Positions 41,714-54,320 of a DNA stretch of 64,000 nt are shown piece after piece (positions within the stretch are counted from its first letter, which is position 1; each line of letters opens with the position of its first letter). Origin of the DNA: Plantago major. Lineage: Eukaryota > Streptophyta > Magnoliopsida > Lamiales > Plantaginaceae. A model generated the notes under the pieces. The model worked only from the letters and a program-made list of their open reading frames with translations, ran no database searches and had not been told where the DNA came from. The stretch covers positions 88,766,636 to 88,830,635 of the forward strand of contig CM048841.1 in the NCBI GenBank assembly GCA_026545765.1. The letters are read 5' to 3'. The translations under genes were made by a program, and so were the position numbers.

Positions 41714-44193
41714 ATTCCCTTAATATATATTTTTCACATATATAACAATTGGGGTCGACTTTGATGTAAAAAAATAAATCTATGTAAAAATTATATTTGA
41801 TTTGAAAGTAATGAAAATCTTACTTGAGCAAAAATCCTTACCAAAATTAGTAATTTCAACGGAAAGGTGCCTCCTAACTTGAAGTAGAACATCGGGCCTA
41901 ACAGTTAAGTGTTTATCGGGTCTAACTGATGTGGAGCTCTTAGGAATATCATAGGTATTTGGTTGAGTCAATAATGCGTTGCCATTATCTATAATACATA
42001 CATGAATACAACATTACATGACCACTAGATGTCTTAAATTCAACATCATTCCTTTAATGAAGAACCCCCTACTACTTTATTTACTCAATTTCATACTTTA
42101 TTCATTATCTCTCTTACTTTATTCAATATTTTTCCTACTTTATTACCATCTCTCCTACTTACACTTTTGTTTTAAAACTTGTGTCTGACCTCACGAGTAA
42201 TTGAATCCGAAATGCACACGGTATAATTATAGTAAAATATTTAAAACACCATGAGACAGTATAAAATGTTATCGGATAGGGACTTATACGCTATTGATTA
42301 AATTTGTCTAATGGTTCAGAGGTATATATTAATCAATACATGTCGTTTGTCAAGCGATTAAAATTATAAAAATCAAGTTAAAATAGATGTTTTTACGTGT
42401 TTTTAACCAGGTTTTGATGATTTAGATCGCTTTTCAAAGAATCACGTATGAATGTAATTTTGCTTTTGTATTTTACTCAAATGATTCCTCGCCGTGAGGA
42501 GCACCTTCTTAATAAATTTACTGATGTTACTTAAAAATATTGGAACCAAAATTATCCTACCGTACAGGCGATATATATAATTAACATTGCAACTTATTTT
42601 AATTCGGAGGCCATTATTCTTAATGCACATTGGTACATGTCAACTAACATGCTCAATTTATTACTACATTAATTCCAGCAGGTAATTAATATGTTTCGTG
42701 CATGGACCAAGGTGATATTTTGACGGCCAGAAATAACGATGACACAACGACAAACATGATTGGAAAGTGATGATAAATAAGTTTGAGGACCCAATTATTG
42801 GAGTGGTTTGATTTGTCTTCATGGTAATTTTATGTCTGCATGAAATTAAGGTTACTTGTATGATGTACATATCTATTATTGGAGTATTAATATTTACTAA
42901 ATTCAACACCTTTCTACAACTTTGAACTTTTAGATGGGATGGAATTTTATTATGGTATTAGAGTCTTTGGCTCATGCCCAACCTGGATTCGAATCTTCAC
43001 GGAGACAATCCCCGCCCCATATTATGTTTCCACTCTAATAGACTCCACAAAGAGGTTGAAATCGGCCACTAATGCGGGAGAGTATTGGAGTATTAAAATA
43101 AATGACTAGATTTCACACCTCTCTACATATTCGAACTTTTAAATGAGATGGAATTCTATCATCTATGTCAAATGATCATGTAGATAAAAAATTCACAATC
43201 TAGGTCCGTACTCAATTTAGAAAGTATGAGAATTAGAATTCTTTCAACTTTGAATTATTTTTCCAATGGGTGAATCGGACAAAGTCGGCTCAGGTTAAAA
43301 GCTTTAGTTCCGAGAAACTTGAATATCGGGTATAAATGATGACAAATACTTGAAACCTTTGTATATTCCAATTTTTACTACCAATAATTCTAATGAATAG
43401 AGGAGGATTAAGCAAAGTAATTAGAAGGATTTATATTAAGAAGAAGAAAAGAATTCTAACTATGAGTTTTTACTCCAAGAGAGTGGACTTCCACTCCCAA
43501 GAATATTTGATACTCTACAAGAAATTTGTGACTGAACTTTCGAAAAAGCTAAACCGACGATCTACATGAGAGCAGGAATACTTAATCATATCATAATTTC
43601 GGCCTTTAATATAATAATATTAAGGGAAAAAGAAACATGTCATGTTATTGATTGAAAATGACCATTATTACCTTTACTATAAGAAGAGTTTTATTATATA
43701 TATAAACCGTAAGTAATATTTGCGAGGCATCAAATCAACGTCATACTTTTAGCTAGAAACACTACAACTTGGATACACAAAATTTCTTAAACACCAAAAG
43801 TTTATTGATATAGTACATTCTCAAAAAAAAAGTTTATTGATATACTTGCAAAAATAAACAGCCTGTTTGGCTTAGAATTTTCAAAATTGAGATATACATG
43901 TTATAGTGTTTGGGATGCCACTTTACCATCTTGTTTCCAAACTTAATTGAATTCCTACTCAATTAACTTTCTCCTTCACTTCCAAACCTACAATACCCTA
44001 TAAAATTTTATACCAAACACAAATTTTAACAATTCAATTAAAATTTAGTCAATATTCATCACTTCACCTTAATTAAAACGGAAATTCCGACCCAACCAAC
44101 CCTAAAATGAGCACAGTGATGCTCCTAATTATAGAAACTCCACTCCATACTATCTAATCTATACCACTCCCATCGAGAGACATGTTTGGATAC
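41714..44193. other. Non-coding, AT-rich
   Basis: No gene or clear element end is visible in about 2.5 kb. A phrase beginning 'aacacctttctacaactttgaacttttagatgggatggaatt' is repeated in altered form near 42905 and 43117, together with 'ggagtattaa', so part of this is an old duplicated repeat. Confidence 0.5.
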
Positions 44194-44810
44194 AAATAAT
44201 CTAGAGTCCGTCTCCTGAGAGTCCACAATATAATGAGAGTCCTTGAGAGTCCTATATAATAGACAAATATATACAATTTATACATAAAACTATACAATAT
44301 GATTTTTTTTGCGGGTTGACCCGGGTCGACCCACATTTTCCCCTTATAATCCGCTTTCATTAGTCCATCCAATCATATTGATACTTTGGGACAAATTGCT
44401 TATATTTGGTATATAATTGTCTATGTTTAATGTAAAATTATTGATGACAAGCTATTTATCTCAAAAAACTCAATATTTATAAAATAAACATAGAAATCAA
44501 TTTCATTCATCAATCAATAAAATATCATTACATAAAAAACAATACAAAAAATTTAAAATCACTATATCCAAACTACATTCATCCTCGCAAACAAAAAAAA
44601 AACACCCTTGACTTGTTCGTCAACTTCTCCATCCACGCCTCCATCTTTATCATCAATCATTCAACCACCATTTTTACGAAAACCTACTATATGCAACAAA
44701 AAAAAAAAAACAACCAACATCAACAATTTACATATAGACATACACAATTTACATAAAAACCTAAACAATATTTTTTTTCAAAAGATGAAATAAAATACCT
44801 ATATTCAAGC

Positions 44811-45570
44811 ATCACCAATTTACCCTTAACAATCAACAATTACAGTATAAACATAGGTTATTCATACATAATAATCGAAGGAAAAAAATGAAGCATAATA
44901 ACCGAAGCAAAAATGAAGCATAAACATAGACATCACCAATTTACCTTTAACAATCAACAATTACAGTATAAACATAGGCATCACCAATTTACCCATAACA
45001 ATCAACAATTACAGTATAAACATATGCTATTCATACATAATAATCGAAGCAAAAAAGAAGCATAATAACCGAAGAAAAAATGAAGCATAAACATAGGCAT
45101 CACCAATTTACCCTTAACAATCAACAATTACAGTATAAACATAGGCTATTCATACACAATAATCGAAGTAAAATGAAGCATAATAACCGAAGCATAAACA
45201 TATACATCACCAATTTACCCTTAACAATCAACAATTACAGTACAAACATAGGATATTCATACATAATAATCAAAGCAAAATTGAAGCATAATAACCGAAG
45301 CAAAAATGAAGCATAAACATAGGCATCACCAATTTACCCCTTAACAATCAACAATTACAGTATAAACATAGGCTATTCATACATAATAACCGAAGTAAAA
45401 ATGAAGTATAAACATAGGCATAACCAATTTACCCTTAACAATCAACAATTACAGTATAAATATGCTATTCATACATAATAATCGAAGCAAAAAATGAAGC
45501 ATAATAACCGAAGCAAAAATGAAGCATAAACATAGGCATCACCAATTTACCCTTAACAATCAACAATTAC
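44811..45570. repeat. Tandem repeat, about 8 units of 50-125 bp
   Basis: The phrase CACCAATTTACCC followed by TTAACAATCAACAATTAC recurs at about 44813, 44935, 44983, 45101, 45208, 45328, 45421 and 45538. The rest of each unit varies in length and is built from 'aataatcgaagcaaaaatgaagcata' sub-repeats. Confidence 0.9.
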
Positions 45571-45849
45571 AACCAAAACAACAAAAAACGAAGCATATCA
45601 TGCACAACAACAATCACTTCAACATTATCAATAGAGTTCAAACATGCAAACATCAACAATTATAGGTCAAGTATGCACAATTAAGGTTAAAACATCAACA
45701 ATTACACATGAAATATAAAGTTACGCGAAATCAATAAAAATCACCAAACCAAACAAAAAATGAAAAAAACTGAAGAATCGAGAGAAGAAACCTAAAAATC
45801 GAGGAAACGACAACGTTATGACTTATATGTGTTGTGTAGTCCGATATCC

Positions 45850-46160
45850 GCCGGAGAAGATAACCGGAAAAGCTTCGAATTCCGACCAACCGTTTCAAAA
45901 GTCGACCAAATGAAAAAACGAAACCGGCAGAAAGGTAGATCGGGCGATGGGCTACTCAAATATGCGATCGGATTTAAGATTGGTGGCCGGACGGCAGAGA
46001 TATCGCCGGAAAAGCCTTCGAATTCCGGCCAACCGTTTCAAAAGTCGACCAAATAAAAAACGAAACCGGTAGAAAGGTAGATCGGGCCATGGGCTACTCA
46101 AATATGCGATCGGATTGAAGATTGGTGGTCGGACGGCGGAGATATCGCCGGAAATGTGAT
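45850..46160. repeat. Two-copy tandem duplication of about 150 bp
   Basis: The stretch from GATAACCGGAAAAG through TTGGTGGCCGGACGGC recurs immediately with few changes (second copy from about 46000). It is GC-richer than its surroundings and recalls a duplicated piece of a host gene. The frames do not stay open, so I do not call a gene. Confidence 0.75.
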
Positions 46161-46841
46161 CGGAAAAGAGAGAGAGAGAAAGGAAGAGGAGAGGGTAGAG
46201 AGAGAGAAGAAAGAAGGAAATGAAAGAAAAAAATAAAAATAGGGTATTTATATTAATCTGACAACCCGTTTTTAGATCCATATTACCGAACCCGCAACCC
46301 AGGATCCGCAAATTGACCCACGAATTTGAATAGAAACCAAGTTATCCCCAAATTGTGTATAATTGTGTATTTGTTCAGGACTCTCATGGACTCTTATAGT
46401 ATATAGGACTCTTTTAAGTTTTAGTAAATAATCTATGTTTAGTCGGATGTAATGCAAATGTATGCACCCATATAAAACAATCGGTATTTTTGCAAACTAA
46501 ATGTGTACTGTAGAGAGTAAGCTCGAGAAATTAAAGATCCTAATTTTCCTAAATAAATAAATTATGTTAGTATAAAATTTGGTGACTATGTCAATCGATT
46601 AAGTGGTGATAATGGAGTAATTTTTTTCTAATATTCTAGAAAAATATGAATTTTATTACAATAAACACGGACCATGTACACCAGGATGTTTCTCGTATCT
46701 GCAATGCCAGTAGTATATCATCATTAGTGGAAGGGAAAGAGAAAAATGAAAAAAAAATATCATTTGAAAAATTAACCTAATATATTAACCCGAGTTTACA
46801 TTTGAATTTAATTTAGACTACATTTGACATGAATTTCACTC

Positions 46842-46851
46842 CTATATAAAG
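46842..46851 (+). promoter_or_regulatory. TATA box of the galactinol synthase gene
   Basis: CTATATAAAG lies about 135 bases before the ATG at 46984, consistent with a 5' UTR of roughly 100 bases. A second TATATAAAT at about 46921 is too close to the ATG to be preferred. Confidence 0.65.
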
Positions 46852-46983
46852 AGACCATATGGTCACATTTGAAAATCAGGAAGTAAGGCAAATTAGAATT
46901 GCCACCTTTTAATTTCCCCATATATAAATTAATTAACACTTGCCAATTTCACTTTCCAAAAACACTCCTCTAAACTATCACAA

Positions 46984-48581
46984 ATGGCACCTACGGAAAT
47001 ACCCCATGGCGCCATCACCGTGGCTACGAAAATCGCAAAAATCCATCCGTGCCACCCGGAAAAGGCCTACGTAACATTCTTGGCCGGCAATGGTGACTAC
47101 GTTAAAGGAGTCGTTGGTTTGGCCAAGGGTTTAAGGAAAGTCAAGAGCGCATACCCTCTAGTGGTCGCGATCTTGCCTGATGTACCCGAGGAACATCAGG
47201 AGATATTGAGGTCGCAAGGGTGCGTGGTTAAGGAGATTTTGCCGATATATCCACCGGAGAACCAGGTTGATTTCGCCATGGCTTATTATGTCATCAATTA
47301 TTCCAAGCTTCGCATATGGAATGTAAGTACTACTTCTACTATTTAACGTACTCCTCGTAGTCACGAATTTATACGTTCATGGCATTCACCATGCTTATAA
47401 TTTTACTATTCATTTTCATTTGTCATTGTTATTGTTTTTGTTTTACTCATTGCCGGTTAAATGGTCAAAAGGTCAGTAACACATGCTCAATAATAGTCAC
47501 TTCCCAAAAGGTTGCAATTCAGTGTAATGCAAAGTGATCAATAAATTGTGACCAAAAGTCATAACGTTGCGACCTCGTCGAAGAGGTCCACAAATGAAAT
47601 TATGAAACTAGTAAGAATATCTTTATCAGAATTATACTATTTCCTGCCACGTTTTTTTCTGTAAAATCAGATAAACATTCTCTTTCATGTCACATAAATA
47701 ATCCACTAGGTTAAAATCAAACACAAAAAAAAATATACAAGTAAAACTGGATAAAACCTACATTTTTCTTTTCTTTTCTCAGTAGTCATCATTACCCTTT
47801 ATATCTAATTAATTTATAAAAAACATTCATATATATTAAATGTACAAAATATAAATAATTGACAAAAAAAATATAGTACTCCCTCTGTCCCGGATAACTT
47901 CATACATTAGAGTTGACGCGCATTTTTATGCGAAAAGTTAAATCAATGATAAAATATATAAAATGTAGGAAATAATGTATTTTTAGTGGTAAAATGTGTA
48001 ATTTGAGTGTAAAGTTGAGATTGTTTATTATTTGTTGTGTGTGAGGTTGCTTCCTATTTAAGTAATGTATGAACGTTTGTCGAACAATAAAAAATGATAA
48101 ATATATGAAGTTCTGCGGGACAGATGAAGTAGTATTGTTTATATTTTCTTCATTGGATTCTAAGCAGGGCGGACCCGGGGGGGGGTGGGGTTATAGTCAA
48201 TATTTTCGAAAATTTTGGATTTCATCCCCTTAACCCTCGAAAAAACCTCATATATGTAATTCCCCCGAGGTTGAAATCCTGAGTCCGCTCCTGATTCTAA
48301 GTTTATGTTTCTTTCTAATAATTGGTAACACCACCACCAACTTACGACAGACGGTCCATAGCATTGTTCATGTAAAATGAACTAATTAAGAGAAGTACTG
48401 CAATAAGCAAATGTACTAGTCGGTGAAGTTGAGATCTCAATCACTTTTATTGAGATGGATATTGCCGTGTATTAGGATTCCAAACACATTCTTTTTACTA
48501 GATTATGGGTTTGATTTGGACGGATGCATTTTGCTCCAAATATAGCCCTTAGTCAGCAGAGTAAAACACTTCGACCTTGTG

Positions 48582-48621
<40 letters not shown>

Positions 48622-50716
48622 CGGATTATGGAGTATAATTTTTTTTTCAAATTAAGGGGTGAATGTTCCACTGTGCCTCTCCGGACTTCTCCCTATGGAA
48701 AATGATGGAAGGTATTGGTTCGATACTTGTTTTATCATTACAAACCTAAGATTCACAAAAGCACTTGCATCTTCTTTGGCAGGGGTTAGACTAAACCTCG
48801 CCCTTAATTACAATCCTTTTTTCAAGTGTTACAGTTGGACTTATATTTAACCAACTGTGAAATGCATATGTTGTGCACTACATTTGTCCGAGTCTAATAA
48901 ATATACTCAGATTAAAGCCTGACCGTTAGCTTAACTCTTTGTCAAAGACTGTCACTATCAAAATTGGAAAAGTGTTATTAGTGTTTAGAGTTAAAGTTAA
49001 TAAAACAATTAATGATAGACATTATTACCTTGTCAACTTGTATAATTAGACAAGAAACAGCAATACTGCAGTGACATTTTTGGTCCAGTACATCAGTTGA
49101 AAGCAATGTAATTTGGGCGGATCAAATCCAACCAAAGGCTCCTTTCATGAGTTAGGTAAGTATAATCATTGGACAAGATAACATTTTTGGTGAGAAGTTT
49201 AAGTGGAAATAACTAAATAGAAAAGAAAACTAATCTTCAGCATTATCCAACTACTTAATGCCCTGTTTCACACTAACCAGCAAAAGATATTTATTATGAG
49301 TACTATAGATGATAGGCCTACATGCTAAATCAAACATGTCTGAAAAGTTAAGAACATCAATCAATAAGAATTATGCAAAATATGAAACTCAATAGTGATG
49401 TTATTATGCGGTCGAGTTTTAACCAGTACTCGACTTGACTCGTAAAAGTTCAAGTCCAACTTGTGCGGTAAGATAATTCAGTCGAGCTATGTTTTATGAT
49501 TGCTCAGCTCGAATTGTTCCAATTTTTCCATTTTGATTCAACTTCGAGTATGATTTTAGTCTCGTTTATCTAACAAACTGATCTAAACTCAACGGTGAGT
49601 TGAGCTCAGGTAGAACTACACTTGGCTCGACTCGTTTAACAATACTACTCAATATTTCTTGCTAAGGAATTTTGAGATAGAACCTACTAGTGGTTTCACA
49701 CAACACAAGGTTTACCATAATCTATATATGTTCTGTAAAAATTGCAGTTTGTGGAGTACAGCAAGATGGTATACCTTGATGCAGACATACAAGTGTATGA
49801 AAACATTGACCATCTTCTGGACAGCCCAAATGGCTACTTCTATGCTGTAATGGACTGTTTCTGTGAGAAGACATGGAGCCACTCACCTCAGTACTCTATT
49901 GGCTACTGCCAGCAGTGCCCTAAGAAGGTCACCTGGCCTAAACACTTGGGTTCCCCTCCTCCCTTGTACTTCAATGCAGGAATGTTCGTCTACGAGCCGA
50001 GCAAGGTCACATACGACAACCTTCTCGAGACCTTGCGTATCACCACGCCTACACCATTTGCCGAGCAGGTATATACATGTTTGCATTGTTAACATTTAAA
50101 AGATTGGAACCGCGCGTTTTATAGTTATTACAAATATAGTTGTCTCCAATTCCGAGCTCTATGTTACTTTATGTCAACGGACTAAAAATCCTGGGTTTGC
50201 CCCAGAATGTGACACGATTGAGACGTGGCTTTAGTTGTAATGCCCTAAGGCCTAAACTTGTAACTGATTTCGTATTAAAATGGAACAGGATTTCTTGAAC
50301 ATGTTCTTCAACCCAATCTACAAGCCGATTCCTCTAGCGTACAACCTTGTTCTGGCAATGCTATGGCGCCATCCAGAGAACGTTGAACTCGACCAAGTCA
50401 AAGTTGTTCACTACTGCGCTGCTGTAAGATCATTCAGACTTGGTAAACAAGATATTCTTAATACATTGTGACATATCATTAATCATTTTTCGTCTGTAAT
50501 CAGGGTTCGAAACCATGGAGGTACACCGGGCAGGAAGCTAACATGGAAAGAGAAGACATCAAAATGCTTGTGAAGAAATGGTGGGATGTTTATGACGACA
50601 CATCGCTTGATTATAAGGTGGAGGTACTAGGGGATGGACCGTTCGCTAAGGCATCGATATTGGCTTCTCAGCCTGAGGCTGCTGTTGCATATGTTCCTGC
50701 CCCTTCTGCTGCTTGA
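46984..50716 (+). CDS. GolS: Galactinol synthase
   Basis: The enzyme transfers galactose from UDP-galactose to myo-inositol, making galactinol, the donor for raffinose-family oligosaccharides; it is a cytosolic GT8 glycosyltransferase. Four exons, all phase 0, join without error: 46984-47322, 49748-50068, 50289-50423 and 50504-50716, giving 335 residues, the usual family length. Introns have GT..AG ends. Landmarks: start MAPTEIPHGAITVATKIAKI, AYVTFLAGNGDYVKGVVGLA, the Mn-binding DxD in MVYLDADIQVYENIDHLLDS, HYCAAGSKPWRY (the HxxGxxKPW motif) and the characteristic C-terminus APSAA. No disabling change is seen. Intron 1 (2425 bp) has been invaded by MITEs. Family members are often induced by cold or drought; no specific element was identified here. 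Confidence 0.96.
47879..48129. mobile_element. Stowaway-like MITE in GolS intron 1
   Basis: 251 bp flanked by TA. The ends are CTCCCTCTGTCCCGG...AACTTCATA and its imperfect complement (GAAGTTCTGCGGGACAGATGA). The CTCCCTC start and TA duplication are typical of Tc1/mariner-derived Stowaway elements. Confidence 0.85.
48157..48301. mobile_element. hAT-like MITE in GolS intron 1
   Basis: 129 bp (48165-48293) flanked by identical 8-bp duplications ATTCTAAG. Its ends are CAGGGCGGAC and GTCCGCTCCTG. An 8-bp duplication with CAG(G)GGCGGA ends is typical of hAT-derived MITEs. Confidence 0.88.
48585..48618. repeat. (AT)n microsatellite in GolS intron 1
   Basis: An AT run of about 34 bases. Confidence 0.93.
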
Positions 50717-51168
50717 AATGAGTCATGAAGCAAAGCATTGATCTACTATCCTATCTGTAGAATATTTGTGGTTTAAGTTTAAGTTTGGTTTGTTGTGATT
50801 TCTTCTCTTTATGTCATTTGATCTGATGTGTATAGCTGCAGTGGTTGAATTTGAACTACATTTGTTTGAGTGAAATATGTTTGTTTACTTCTTCAATTTC
50901 TATTTATTTTTATTGTAAGAGCACTTTGGACGGAAGTATTTTTAGAACTTTAAACTACTAAATGTATAAAGCTGTCTTGCAATGGGAGTTTTCATAAGCT
51001 ACTAACTAGTAGGTCATGTGTTTGATCTATAATTACTAGTTCTATAGGAAGCTAATGTTTTATCAAAAAATTGGATGAGTCACCATTTACTGTCCACTCA
51101 CGATAAAATTGTGTCATGTGAGACCCATTTTTGGGCCTATACCATTATGAATAAGATATTAGTAAGGA
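50717..51168. other. GolS 3' UTR and intergenic DNA
   Basis: No gene. The first ~200 bases should contain the GolS 3' UTR. A T-rich stretch and several AAT-rich sites are present, but no unambiguous polyadenylation signal was chosen. Confidence 0.5.
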
Positions 51169-51292
51169 TTTTAAGGAGGATTTTTTTTGGAACAAAGATA
51201 GCTTTTTATTCCAAGTAAACGTTCAAGTACAACGACCCAGAACACAAAGAGCAAACTACAGAAAGACAAACACAGCAAGGTTCATCCCAAAA

Positions 51293-51877
51293 TTATAAAA
51301 CAGGATACCCCATATAGGACCTACACAAAGGAACTAGCTTGGAATTAACAAGACAACGACCAATAGCTTTTTGCACCACACTTCGCAATATCCGTTGCAT
51401 ATCTTCAACCCCATCCGTAAAGATACGCCGGTTACGTTCAATCCAAAGTGCATACACAAATTCCGTGATTAGCACTTTCAGAATTCATGGTCCAGCTCTA
51501 TCCCCTTTAGTACACGCAACAAGTTGGGGCAGCAGATCATGCCAGTCTCCATGAATCAAGGGCAAGCCAAACCAATGAAGGAGCGCCTCCAAGCAGCTCG
51601 AATATGAGAACAAGAAAAGAACAAGTGGTCAATAGATTCACTCACCACATGACAGAATACACAAGATAGGTCCGGAATGTCACAGGATTGTTGCAGACGA
51701 TCTTTTGTCGCAAGTCTCCTTCTGGTTGCCAACCAAAATACAAATTTAGCCCGGGGTGTGCCTAAATTGCGCATAACCAATCCACTCCAAGGCTTCCTAG
51801 GAAGGGCAGGACGAAGCAATCTATATGCAGCACGCATATGAAACTCCTCCATCCCCAGAATGTCATCTCGAATCTTC
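51293..51877 (-). pseudogene. LINE ORF2 C-terminus (zf-RVT domain)
   Basis: Encodes the zinc-finger-like zf-RVT region found after reverse transcriptase in plant non-LTR elements: GTPRAKFVFWLATRRRLATK DRLQ, then CVFCHVVSESIDHLFFSCSH with the C-x2-C...H...C spacing, and after a frame change ITEFVYALWIERNRRIFTDG. RT and endonuclease are absent because of 5' truncation. Confidence 0.9.
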
Positions 51878-52460
51878 TGTGAAGATTAGACAGTTTCTGT
51901 GGATTTTACTACAGTTTCTGTGAGAACTAGTACAGATTTTGTGGGTTTTAGTACAGATTCTGTGGTTTGTTTCTGAAAGTTTACAGAGTACAGCGTATTT
52001 TGCCAGATTGCACAGGAACCGTTGATCTGATCAATCTAACGGTTGAGATTTGAACTCAGGCAGAGGGAAAGTTAGTTCGCGGTTTACAGAAACAGAGCAT
52101 CTAGTTCGTCTCTTCCGAATTCATTTCATTTGTTGTGTAATTCGTATATATAAGTTTGTATCTCTGTAAATGAAGGAGAGAATCATTCCATTAATCTTTC
52201 AATTGTCAGTTATAGTGAGAGAAACACTAGTGAGAGAGAGAATTGGTTGGAAGAGCTTATCGCCATTGTTGGTGATTGAAAAGCTTGATTCTTGTAATCT
52301 TTCATTGATTAGTGAATCGTTCTTGTTGTTCTCCGTGGATGTAGGCTAAGCCGAACCACGTAAATCTTGTGTTGATTTCTTTACGCATTCGATTGATTGT
52401 AGTTTCATAATCGTCTTTGTTTGATCGGTTATTTGATCGGAATTGTTCGATTGATCAACA
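51878..52460 (+). repeat. 5' LTR of the Tork-type element
   Basis: 583 bp; starts TGTGAAGATTAGACAG and ends CGATTGATCAACA. A TATA-like 'tatatataag' at about 52146 could belong to its promoter. Confidence 0.95.
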
Positions 52461-52461
52461 A

Positions 52462-52478
52462 TTGGCACCGTCTGTGGG
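52462..52478 (+). promoter_or_regulatory. PBS-like sequence of the Tork-type element
   Basis: TTGGCACCGTCTGTGGG directly follows the 5' LTR. It is not the initiator-Met PBS usual in Copia. It shares GCCGTCTGTGG-type sequence with the PBS of the unrelated Tat-like element (one base different in the TGGCxCCGTCTGTGG core). Confidence 0.65.
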
Positions 52479-52503
52479 AAGTCGAACTTGAAACTGGTGA
52501 TCA

Positions 52504-53049
52504 ATGGCGTCTACAACAAGATTTGATAGAGAGAAGTTAACTGAGAAGGTGGATTTTACCTTGTGGAAGGCGAAAATGGAAGCACTTCTGGTACAGCAAG
52601 GTGTAGAGCAAGCTCTGTTAGGCAATGATAGTTTTGACAAAGATTTCGATGAAGCTGAGAAGAATAGAATCATTGGGAAGGCTCGTAGCATCTTGATCTT
52701 GTCTCTTGGTGACAAAGCTCTGAGAGAAATAATCAAGGAGAAGACTGCAAAAGGCGTATGGGACAAGCTTGAGGAGTTGTATCATGTCAAGACTGTGGCA
52801 AGCAAGATCAAGCTCAAACAGATGTTCTTCTCATTCAAAATGAAATCTGATAAGTCAATTATTGAACATCTTGATGAATTTAATAAGCTGTGTTCTGATA
52901 TGGAGTCAAGAGAGATGGCAGTTGGTGAGGATGACAAAGCAGTTATATTGCTCAGCTCATTACCTCAGAGATATGAACATTTTGTAGATGCAATTGTCAT
53001 GACTAAGCCAGATGATCTGTCAGCTAAGTATGTGGAGTTAGCCTTGTGA
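52504..53049 (+). pseudogene. Tork-type gag, N-terminal part
   Basis: A 181-codon frame starting MASTTRFDREKLTEKVDFTL, with the UBN2 gag region (AKGVWDKLEELYHVKTVASK, FKMKSDKSIIEHLDEFNKLC, VILLSSLPQRYEHFVDAIVM). It ends in a premature TGA at 53047 in the context AKYVELAL, where gag should continue to the zinc knuckle. Confidence 0.92.
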
Positions 53050-53109
53050 AACAAGCTGGATCAAAAAGGTGTTAGTAGTTAACATGACACAGTTGCATAG
53101 AGCTTATTT

Positions 53110-53555
53110 GTGAGGCAACCATGGAACAAGAATCACAATCTGAGGAATAAACCATTCAATAACACCAGGAGAACTACCAAGCTACCTGAGAGAGGTGGAT
53201 CTGATAATGTGGAGAAGAGAAAGTGCTATCATTGCAAGAAAGCTGGACATCTCAAGAAAGATTGTCCACTCATGAAGAACAAGTCTGCAGCACAATACAA
53301 CACAGCAGATATTGCAGAAGGTAACATTTATGAAAATGCAGAAGCACTTGTTGTTTGTGAATCTCATATCAGTGATCATTAGGTGTTAGATTCTGGTTGT
53401 TCTTTCCATATTTCACCTGTTAAATCTTGGCTTAGTGAGTTAAGGACTTTTAATGGTGGTGAAGTGTTACTGGGGAATGATCATGCTTGCAGAATTAGGG
53501 GAATTGGCACTATATACATTAAGATGTATGATGGAGTAGTGAGGAAATTACAGAT
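53110..53555 (+). pseudogene. Tork-type gag zinc knuckle and protease
   Basis: A basic stretch precedes the CCHC knuckle CYHCKKAGHLKKDC (53224-53265). A TAG at 53380 then stands where Trp is usual, directly before the protease active site VLDSGCSFHIS (from 53383). LGNDHACRIRGIGTIYIKMY follows. A one-base loss near 53550 shifts the frame before the conserved DVRYVPGMKGNLLSLG. Confidence 0.88.
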
Positions 53556-54320
53556 GTGAGATATGTTCCTGGTATGAAGGGAAACCTACTATCATTAGGT
53601 GTGTTTGATAGTAAGGGGTATAGCTATGGTTCATACCATGGTGTGCTGAAAGTGAATATGCAGAATAAGGTGGTTATTCAGGCAATTAAGGAGAATGGTT
53701 TGTACTACTTGCAAGGGTCAACCATTACTGGGCATAGTCATGTTACTAAGGAGGTGAATCACACTGATTTATGGCACATGAGGTTGGCACTTGTCAGTGA
53801 TAAAGGACTGAGTGAGCTAGCAAAGCTACATGTGTTTAGTGATGATAAAATCTACAAACTAGAGTTCTGTGACCACTGTGTGATGAGTAAAGCTCATAGA
53901 GCTAGTTTCCAGTCTGGCAAACATACCACACATGGAATTTTGGAATATGTTCATTCAGATTTGTGGGGGCCAACAAGGGTGCAAACTCTGAATGGAGGAA
54001 GGTACTTCATGAGTATAATAGATGACTATTCAATGAAGCTGTGGGTCTTCATTCTCAGATCAAAAGATGAAGTTCTTGAGAAGTTTAAAGAGTGGTTAGC
54101 TGAAGTTGAAAACCAAACAAACAAGAAGCTGAAGTGTTTAAGGACTGACAATGGGATGGAGTTTGTTTCAACTGAGTTTAACAACTTCTGTAAAGAGAGA
54201 GGAATCCAAAGACATAGGACTGTATCAGGAACTCCACAGCAAAATGGAGTTGCAGAGAGGATGAACAAAACTTTACTGGAGAGGGTAAGGTGCATGCTAT
54301 TGAGCTCATGCTATTGAGCT
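53556..54320 (+). pseudogene. Tork-type GAG-pre-integrase and integrase core
   Basis: Shows the HHCC region (HTDLWHMRLALVSDKGLSEL ... CDHCVMSKAHRASF), then the DDE core: VHSDLWGPTRVQTLNGGRYF, MSIIDDYSMKLWVFILRSKD, CLRTDNGMEFVSTEFNNFCK and GTPQQNGVAERMNKTLLERV. All three catalytic acidic residues are present. The frame ends at 54317 because of a 14-bp tandem duplication (54294-54321). Confidence 0.92.

Larger units (their letters stand above)
44194..46435. mobile_element. MULE-like non-autonomous element with 9-10-bp TSD
   Basis: The element is about 44204-46425 with (A)AATAATCTA on both sides (44194-44203 and 46426-46435). Its ends share an inverted repeat of roughly 100 bp built around GAGAGTCC..GAGAGTCCT..ACAAAT.TA.ACAATT. 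No transposase is visible. The interior consists mainly of two tandem repeat families (44811-45570 and 45850-46160). Confidence 0.7.
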
